Below are positions 6,258 to 10,064 of a stretch of 10,064 bases of DNA, in pieces. Under the pieces are notes generated by a model. The model had not been told where the DNA came from and did not search any database. It worked only from the letters and a program-made list of their open reading frames with translations. The translations under genes were made by a program, and so were the position numbers. This DNA is from Betaproteobacteria bacterium (GTDB taxonomy: Bacteria; Pseudomonadota; Gammaproteobacteria; Burkholderiales; SG8-39): the NCBI GenBank assembly GCA_005888925.1, contig VBCP01000147.1, positions 1-10,064 of the forward strand. The letters run 5' to 3'. The first letter of the stretch is position 1; each line of letters starts with the position of its first letter.

Positions 6258-6977
6258 ATGGACCGGATCACTATTCCAGCGCTCGCGGAAATGAAACGCC
6301 AGGGGCGCAAGATCGTCGGCGTGGTCGCCTGGGACACGCCGATGGCGCAGCTCGCCGAGCGCGCCGGCGTCGATCTCCTCTCGGTGGGCGACTCGGTGGG
6401 CAAGAACCTCTGGGGCCATGCCACCGAGACCGAGGTGACGGTCGACGAGATGCTCGTCGTATGCAAGGCGGTGCGCCGCGGCGCGCAGCGCGCGCTGGTG
6501 AGCTGCGATGTGCCGGCAGCCGCCAATGCGGTGACCGCGGGCAGGCGGCTGGTCGATGAGGGCCGGGCCGACATGATCAAGGTGCACGCGTCGCCGGAAG
6601 TCGTCGGCGAGCTGGCGCGTGCCGGCGTTGCGGTGTTCGCGGAGTTTCATGGCGGCCGTCCGGTCGCCGAGCTGGTGGACGAAGCGAAGCGCCTGGAAGC
6701 TGCTGGTGCGGCGATGCTCGATTTCCGCCACTCGGGCCCGGAGGCCGGCGCGGCCGTGGTGAAAGCGGTGGCGATCCCGGTCATCGGTGGCCTCGGCGGC
6801 GGCCCGTGGCTCGACGGGCGCGTGCGCATGGCGCATGCCGCGGTCGGCTACGGCATGAGCTGGCTCGACTCGAACACCGAGAAGTACGCGCATGTCGCGA
6901 GCATCGTGCAGGCTGCGCTCGCGGCGTACGCCGAGGACGTGCGCGCGGCGCGCCAGATCAGGGGCCAGCGTGGCTGA
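6258..6977 (+). CDS. PanB-like (ketopantoate hydroxymethyltransferase family) protein
   Basis: The 239-residue product, read from ATG 6258 (6 bases after an AATAAT box), is a phosphoenolpyruvate-mutase-type TIM barrel most like PanB. It keeps the TAYD-like VVAWDTPMAQLAERAGVD, the metal-binding Asp of VGDSVG (D45), the second metal Asp of SCDVP (D84) and a Lys in MIKV (K108). It departs from PanB elsewhere: KLEGG becomes KVHAS, the GHIGLTPQ block is missing or replaced (FAEFHGGRP), and the LECVP catalytic Glu segment reads LDFRHSG (D155). The VIGGLGGGPWLDGR loop is present. It is therefore probably not the pantothenate enzyme but a paralogue acting on another 2-oxo acid. It overlaps the following hydrolase gene by 8 bases and diverges from the ligJ-like operon, which suggests a shared catabolic setting. 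Confidence 0.8.
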   Translation: MDRITIPALAEMKRQGRKIVGVVAWDTPMAQLAERAGVDLLSVGDSVGKNLWGHATETEVTVDEMLVVCKAVRRGAQRALVSCDVPAAANAVTAGRRLVDEGRADMIKVHASPEVVGELARAGVAVFAEFHGGRPVAELVDEAKRLEAAGAAMLDFRHSGPEAGAAVVKAVAIPVIGGLGGGPWLDGRVRMAHAAVGYGMSWLDSNTEKYAHVASIVQAALAAYAEDVRAARQIRGQRG

Positions 6978-7935
6978 AGCGCTGATCGACGGCCTGCGCA
7001 CGCGCTACGAGGTGCTGGGCGACGGGCCGCCGCTCCTGATGTACGCGCCGGGCGGGTTCGACGCGACGATCGAGAAGTGGAGCACGCAGGGCGTCTACGC
7101 CCGCGTCAAGCTGCTCGATCACCTGCCGAAGAAATACCGCTGCATCGTGTTCGACCGGCGCGAGTGCGGGCAATCGGCCGGGCGCCTCGAGCTCATCACC
7201 TGGGCGCATTACGCACGGCACGGAAAGGCGCTGCTCGAGCACCTGCCGAAGAAATACCGCTGCATCGTGTTCGACCGGCGCGAGTGCGGGCAATCGGCCG
7301 GGCGCCTCGAGCTCATCACCTGGGCGCATTACGCACGGCACGGAAAGGCGCTGCTCGAGCACCTGGGCATGGAGCGCGCGCATGTCATGGGCGGCTGCAT
7401 GGGCGTCTCGTGCGTCATGGCCTTCGCCGTCGCGCATCCCGCGGCGACGCTCAGCATGCTGCTGTGGTGGCCGGTCGGCGGCGCGAAATACCGCATCAAG
7501 GCACACCAGCGCTTCGCCGATCACCTGGCATTCGTCAAGGATTCCGGTCTGGACGGCGTGGTCGCGCATGTGCGTAAAGAGGGCAAGGCCTTTAACGCCG
7601 ATCCGCGCGGCGGGCCGTGGGCCTCGCCGATTCGCAACGACCGCGCCTTTGCCGACACCTTTGCGAAGCAGGACGCCGGCAAATACAGCCAGCTCGTCGA
7701 GCGCATGGCGAAGACGCTGTTCGATCGCGACACCTCACCCGGCGCCGAGCCCGAGCAGCTCTTCAAGCTCGACATCCCGGCGCTCATCGTGCCGGGCAAG
7801 GATGAGTCGCATGCAACTTCGGCGGCGCGCTACCTGGAAGAGTGTCTACCGAAGTCGCAGTACTGGGACGCGCTGCCAGAAGCGCAGACTGAAGCTAACG
7901 CGCCGAAGCGGCTGCTGGACTTCCTCTCTCAGTAG
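6970..7935 (+). CDS. Alpha/beta hydrolase with Cys nucleophile and internal 40-residue duplication
   Basis: I chose GTG 6970, which overlaps the previous stop by 8 bases; homology-like sequence (EALIDGLRTRYEVLGDGPPL) begins there. The 321-residue product has the fold's early strand (LLMYAPGGFD), FDRRECGQSAG, and a nucleophile elbow in HVMGGCMGVS. The elbow is G-x-C-x-G with Cys143 in place of Ser, as in dienelactone hydrolases. The acid is probably D278 in VPGKDESH. No His follows in the usual C-terminal position; the only nearby His is H281. Residues 51-90 and 91-130 are identical because of a 120-bp duplication; without it the protein would be 281 residues, normal for the family. The extra copy repeats the strand and loop before the nucleophile elbow and is likely to disturb folding. 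The substrate is unknown. The last 7 bases overlap the convergent asparaginase gene. Confidence 0.85.
   Translation: MAEALIDGLRTRYEVLGDGPPLLMYAPGGFDATIEKWSTQGVYARVKLLDHLPKKYRCIVFDRRECGQSAGRLELITWAHYARHGKALLEHLPKKYRCIVFDRRECGQSAGRLELITWAHYARHGKALLEHLGMERAHVMGGCMGVSCVMAFAVAHPAATLSMLLWWPVGGAKYRIKAHQRFADHLAFVKDSGLDGVVAHVRKEGKAFNADPRGGPWASPIRNDRAFADTFAKQDAGKYSQLVERMAKTLFDRDTSPGAEPEQLFKLDIPALIVPGKDESHATSAARYLEECLPKSQYWDALPEAQTEANAPKRLLDFLSQ
7120..7365 (+). repeat. Exact 120-bp in-frame tandem duplication
   Basis: Bases 7120-7245 are identical to 7240-7365 (126 bases at a period of 120). The unit begins and ends in near-identical 16-base words, GCTGCTCGATCACCTG at 7110-7125 and GCTGCTCGAGCACCTG at 7230-7245 and 7350-7365, coding for LL(D/E)HL. 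The first junction has T at 7119 where the other two have G. This is what a crossover or slippage between the two ancestral words would leave. The absence of any base difference between copies means the event is very recent, or is an assembly product. Confidence 0.97.
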
Positions 7936-8954
7936 GTCGCGAAGATTTTCTGCAGCTCGGCTGGATCCCGCGTCCGCGTCAGCGCGAGCATCAAGAGGAC
8001 GCGCGCCTTCTGCGGCGTGAGGTTGTCGCCCCAGATGAGCGGCCGGCCTTCGACGGAGCGCGTATCGATGACGCGGCCCATGCCGCCGCGGTTGGTCATC
8101 ACCACCGGAACGCCCTTGGCGACGTGGCGCTTCACGACCTCGTCCATCGCTGGAGTGCCGGAGCCGGTCGGGAAGCCGGCGATGACCAGGCCTTCCGCCT
8201 TTGCCTGCGCAATCGCGGCGTCGATCAAGGCGCCGTCGGCGCCGGCATAGGTATAGATGATGTCGACGCGCGGCAGCTTCTGGATCCGCGTGATGTCGAA
8301 GGCGGCAGTCGGCCTGGTCGGCGCGCGGTAGAAAGTCACGCGGTCCTCGTCGACGAAGCCGAGCGCACCGATGTCCCGGCTCGAGTAGGTCTCGAGGCGG
8401 TAGCTGATGTTCTTGCTGACGTCGCGCGCGGCGTTGATCACGTCGTTCGTCACTACCAGCGCGCCTTTGCCGCGCGCTTCGTCCGCGGCCGCGACGCGCA
8501 CCGCCTGCAGGAAGTTCTTCGGGCTGTCGGAGCTGAGGGTGCTGAACTGGCGCTGCGCCGCGGTCAGCACGATCGGCTTGTCGGTCTTGATCGTGAGGCT
8601 GAGGAAGTAGGCGGTCTCTTCCACGGTGTTGGAGCCGTGGGTGACGACGATGCCTTTGACCTCGGGCTCGCGCGCCAGGATCTCGTTGATTCGCCGCGCG
8701 AGGGTGAGCCAGTTCTCGACCGTGATGGCGCTCGAGCCGACGCGGATCACTTCCTCGATCTCGAGGCGCGCGACCTTCTTCAGCGCCGGTATGGCTTCCG
8801 CTACTTCGCCGGCGTGGAGTCGCCCCGACGGCGTGTTGGCGATCGTGCCGCCGGTGGCGACGACCTTGATGAGCGGCAGCTTGTCTTGCGCTTGCGCGCT
8901 AGCGACGCCAAGCGCCAACGCGAGAAAAATAGGGACGGACCCTATTTTTCTCAT
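7929..8954 (-). CDS. Type II L-asparaginase/glutaminase family, secreted
   Basis: The 341-residue product from ATG 8954 begins with a Sec signal peptide (RK, then a hydrophobic core through LALALGVASA, cut after AQA near residue 22), so it should act in the periplasm. It has the nucleophile motif ATGGTIA (T37), VTHGSNTVEETAYFL (106-118), the conserved Lys in DVSK (K181), and the C-terminal GFPTGSGTPA and MTNRGGMG segments. The second catalytic pair, T89-D90 of E. coli AnsB (HGTDT), reads S108-N109 here (HGSNT). Such variants occur in part of the family, and they may alter specificity or rate. Residues 2-11 are encoded by a REP-like palindrome (8922-8952). No strong Shine-Dalgarno precedes the ATG. 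The gene lies 45 bases downstream of the binding-protein gene on the same strand. Confidence 0.92.
   Translation of the reverse strand: MRKIGSVPIFLALALGVASAQAQDKLPLIKVVATGGTIANTPSGRLHAGEVAEAIPALKKVARLEIEEVIRVGSSAITVENWLTLARRINEILAREPEVKGIVVTHGSNTVEETAYFLSLTIKTDKPIVLTAAQRQFSTLSSDSPKNFLQAVRVAAADEARGKGALVVTNDVINAARDVSKNISYRLETYSSRDIGALGFVDEDRVTFYRAPTRPTAAFDITRIQKLPRVDIIYTYAGADGALIDAAIAQAKAEGLVIAGFPTGSGTPAMDEVVKRHVAKGVPVVMTNRGGMGRVIDTRSVEGRPLIWGDNLTPQKARVLLMLALTRTRDPAELQKIFATY
8922..8952. repeat. REP-like palindrome inside the asparaginase signal-peptide codons
   Basis: This is an interrupted palindrome with 13-base arms, GAGAAAAATAGGG and CCCTATTTTTCTC, around the loop ACGGA (8935-8939). Its central 25 bases (8925-8949) are the exact reverse complement of 8977-9001. 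It lies entirely within codons 1-11 of the asparaginase gene. Confidence 0.9.
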
Positions 8955-8976
8955 CTGAGAATCACGTGCGGTTGGG

Positions 8977-9001
8977 AAAAATAGGGTCCGTCCCTATTTT
9001 T
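8977..9001. repeat. Second REP-like palindrome, inverted copy, at the binding-protein stop codon
   Basis: The arms AAAAATAGGG (8977-8986) and CCCTATTTTT (8992-9001) flank the loop TCCGT. The element is an exact inverted copy of 8925-8949, with 27 bases between the two, so the pair can fold singly or as one long hairpin. Its outer bases provide the last two bases of the TAA stop (9002-9000) of the upstream gene. In RNA the hairpin with its U-run could also act as a terminator or stability element between the two genes. Confidence 0.9.
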
Positions 9002-9899
9002 ACTGCCAGGCGCGGTTGTCGACCGTGTTTTCGTAGGTCGCGCCGGAGGGCACGAGGCCCCAGTCGCGCGTCCACTCGTAGGTCTGCTGGAAGCGCTCGC
9101 GCGTGTAGGGCTCGGGGGGCGCATTGAGGATGCGTCCGAGCTTCAGGTCCTTGAGCTCGAGCATGCCGCCCGCTTCCTCGACGAGGTAGTGCGCGTACTT
9201 CGCCGGGTTCTTGTCGATCGCGCGTGCCGCCTCCGCTTCCGCCAGGAACATCTAGTGCAGCGTAGGGCCGGCGAGCTCGTCGCCCGCGGCTTCGCTGCGG
9301 GTGGAGTGCGACTCCATCAGCACGCGCAGGCCCTGCTTCTCGGCGACGCTGATCCACGGCTCCATCAGGCTGATGGCGGCGACCTCGCCGCGCTTCAACG
9401 CCTCGATGCGCTCGCGCATGGTCCCGGCGAAGGTGGTCTTGATCTGCTCGCGCTTGAGGAAGCCTTCGAGCAGCTTGAGCGTGGTGAAGTGCGAGCCGTT
9501 GAATGGGCTCACGCCGATCTGCTTGTCCTTGAGCTGCTCGGGCTCGTAGATGCCGGCCTTGGGATCGGTGACGATCGCCAAGGTCGACATTGCCGAGCCC
9601 AGCGCCACGATCTTCGCCGGGCGGTGGCCGGCGCCGACCTGCGACTCGACCGCGCGCTTCATGATGCCCCACTCGCACATGCGGAACTGGTCGCAGGCGC
9701 CCTGCTCGTAGAGCGCTTCCATGGTGCGCTCGAAGATGTTCGAGCGCAGCGCCTGGTGGTCGGAATCCTTCTGGCCCGAGCCGGGCGTCGTGATGATCTC
9801 GACGTCGAGCCCCTGGTCGCGGAAGAAGCCTTCGTCGCGCGCCACGAGCAGCGGCAGGTCGTGGATCGCGTTCATCATCGATGCTTTGACTTTTCTCAT
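9000..9899 (-). pseudogene. NMT1/THI5-type substrate-binding protein interrupted by an in-frame amber codon
   Basis: The start is ATG 9899, supported by AGGAG 6 bases upstream. The N-terminal part shows a periplasmic-binding-protein-like fold: LPLLVARDEGFFRDQGLDVEI, CEWGIMKRAVE, IVALGSAMSTLAIV, KDKQIGVSPFNGSHF and EVAAISLMEPWISVAEKQG. A TAG at 9254-9252 (codon 216) interrupts it after GPTLH. The same frame continues at once with ATG (9251), LAEAEAARAIDKNP, YEWTRDWG and ENTVDNRAWQ to TAA 9002-9000. Without the stop it would be one protein of about 299 residues, normal for the family. A C-to-T change of CAG to TAG is the simplest cause. There is no signal peptide, which is unusual for an ABC receptor. 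Re-initiation at the adjacent ATG could yield an 83-residue fragment. The partial gene to its right ends in the same motif. Confidence 0.82.
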
Positions 9900-9905
9900 A
9901 AGCAA

Positions 9906-9910
9906 CTCCT
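9906..9910 (-). promoter_or_regulatory. Ribosome binding site deciding the binding-protein start
   Basis: AGGAG on the minus strand lies 6 bases before ATG 9899. It favours this ATG over the upstream in-frame TTG at 9905. The site abuts and partly overlaps the end of the REP-like palindrome 9909-9935, so a hairpin there would end right at the ribosome site. Confidence 0.7.
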
Positions 9911-9978
9911 AGTTCGGGGACAGAGCCCGAACTAGTTTGGGCTCCGTCCCGGAATTAGTTTGAGCTCCGTCCCCGAAT
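9909..9978. repeat. Cluster of three REP-like units between paralogous binding-protein genes
   Basis: Unit 1 (9909-9935) is a palindrome with arms CTAGTTCGGG and CCCGAACTAG around GACAGAG. Units 2 (9933-9955) and 3 (9956-9978) are head-to-tail 23-base copies differing at two positions; both share the core GCTCCGTCCC. Unit 1 is the inverted version of the same motif. The core GGGAC(G/A)GA(G)CC is also the centre of the palindromes at 8925-8949 and 8977-9001, whose arms are different. The outermost bases of unit 3 give the stop codon of the upstream gene (TAA, 9980-9978). Confidence 0.85.
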
Positions 9979-10064
9979 TATTCCCAAGCCCGGTTGTCGA
10001 CGGTGTTCTCGAAAGTGGCGTTGGGCACCGTCATGTTCCATTTCACGGTCCAGCGATAGGTGTC
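9978..10064 (-). CDS. C-terminus of a paralogous substrate-binding protein (partial)
   Basis: This frame was read directly from the sequence at the right edge. The minus strand codes for TYRWTVKWNMTVPNAT followed by FENTVDNRAWE and TAA at 9980-9978. The end closely parallels TYEWTRDWGLVPSGATYENTVDNRAWQ of the next gene, so the two are tandem paralogues. Only the last 28 residues are in the window; the 5' part is beyond position 10064. The spacing of about 80 bases to the next start is filled by the REP-like cluster. Confidence 0.75.
   Translation of the reverse strand, partial: DTYRWTVKWNMTVPNATFENTVDNRAWE

Noticed and set aside
8124..8984. 286-codon plus-strand open frame
   Set aside because: It lies antisense to the well-supported asparaginase and has low-complexity Arg/Ala/Gly/Val-rich sequence with no motif; a GC-bias shadow.
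8922..9001. CRISPR-like repeat-spacer array
   Set aside because: There are only two copies, in inverted orientation and palindromic, with one inside a coding sequence; REP/BIME-like elements fit better.
9252..9254. TAG read as pyrrolysine or other recoding
   Set aside because: There is no sign of recoding elsewhere (TAG ends several genes here) and the family is not known for it; a nonsense change or base error is simpler.

Overview
This is a GC-rich, very gene-dense bacterial window. The best guess is a betaproteobacterium (Burkholderiales-like), probably environmental. The case rests on a Bug/TctC-type periplasmic solute receptor, a LigJ/RraA-type aromatic ring-cleavage pair, NMT1/THI5-type binding proteins and a secreted asparaginase. 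The taxonomic call is inference; no rRNA or tRNA is present.

Layout. Two small plus-strand genes open the window: a secreted Gly/His/Tyr-rich protein (left edge may be cut) and a 129-residue unknown. They meet a minus-strand ferritin-like candidate (754-1545) tail to tail. A divergent promoter then serves that gene and a frameshifted Sir2 deacylase (1563-2328). The Sir2 tail overlaps a frameshifted ACMSD-type amidohydrolase (2291-3212, minus), which diverges from an intact Bug receptor (3236-4195). A minus-strand operon follows, in transcription order: LigJ-like 4-oxalomesaconate hydratase (6225-5259, frameshifted), RraA-type aldolase (5262-4672, internally shortened) and a BamE-like lipoprotein (4675-4196), linked by 4-base start/stop overlaps. 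Divergent to it is a PanB-like protein (6258-6977) overlapping an alpha/beta hydrolase (6970-7935) that carries an exact 120-bp tandem duplication. The right part is a minus-strand series: the tail of one NMT1-type binding protein, a second paralogue interrupted by an in-frame amber stop, and a type II asparaginase. These three are separated by REP-like palindromes.

How the genes fit together. LigJ plus an RraA-family aldolase would be the last two steps of the protocatechuate 4,5-cleavage or gallate pathway (4-oxalomesaconate to 4-carboxy-4-hydroxy-2-oxoadipate, then to pyruvate and oxaloacetate). The Bug receptor, ACMSD-type amidohydrolase, PanB-like protein and hydrolase suggest a carboxylic-acid or aromatic-acid catabolic neighbourhood.

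Three things stand out. (1) All three divergent junctions have back-to-back -10-like hexamers 6-7 bases from the start codon of both genes, the signature of leaderless transcription, and all four convergent junctions overlap or abut. (2) Six of the genes carry a lesion: three frameshifting deletions, one in-frame deletion, one tandem duplication and one nonsense codon. This means either a decaying region or a sequence/assembly problem. (3) A REP-like palindrome lies inside the asparaginase gene and encodes most of the start of its signal peptide.
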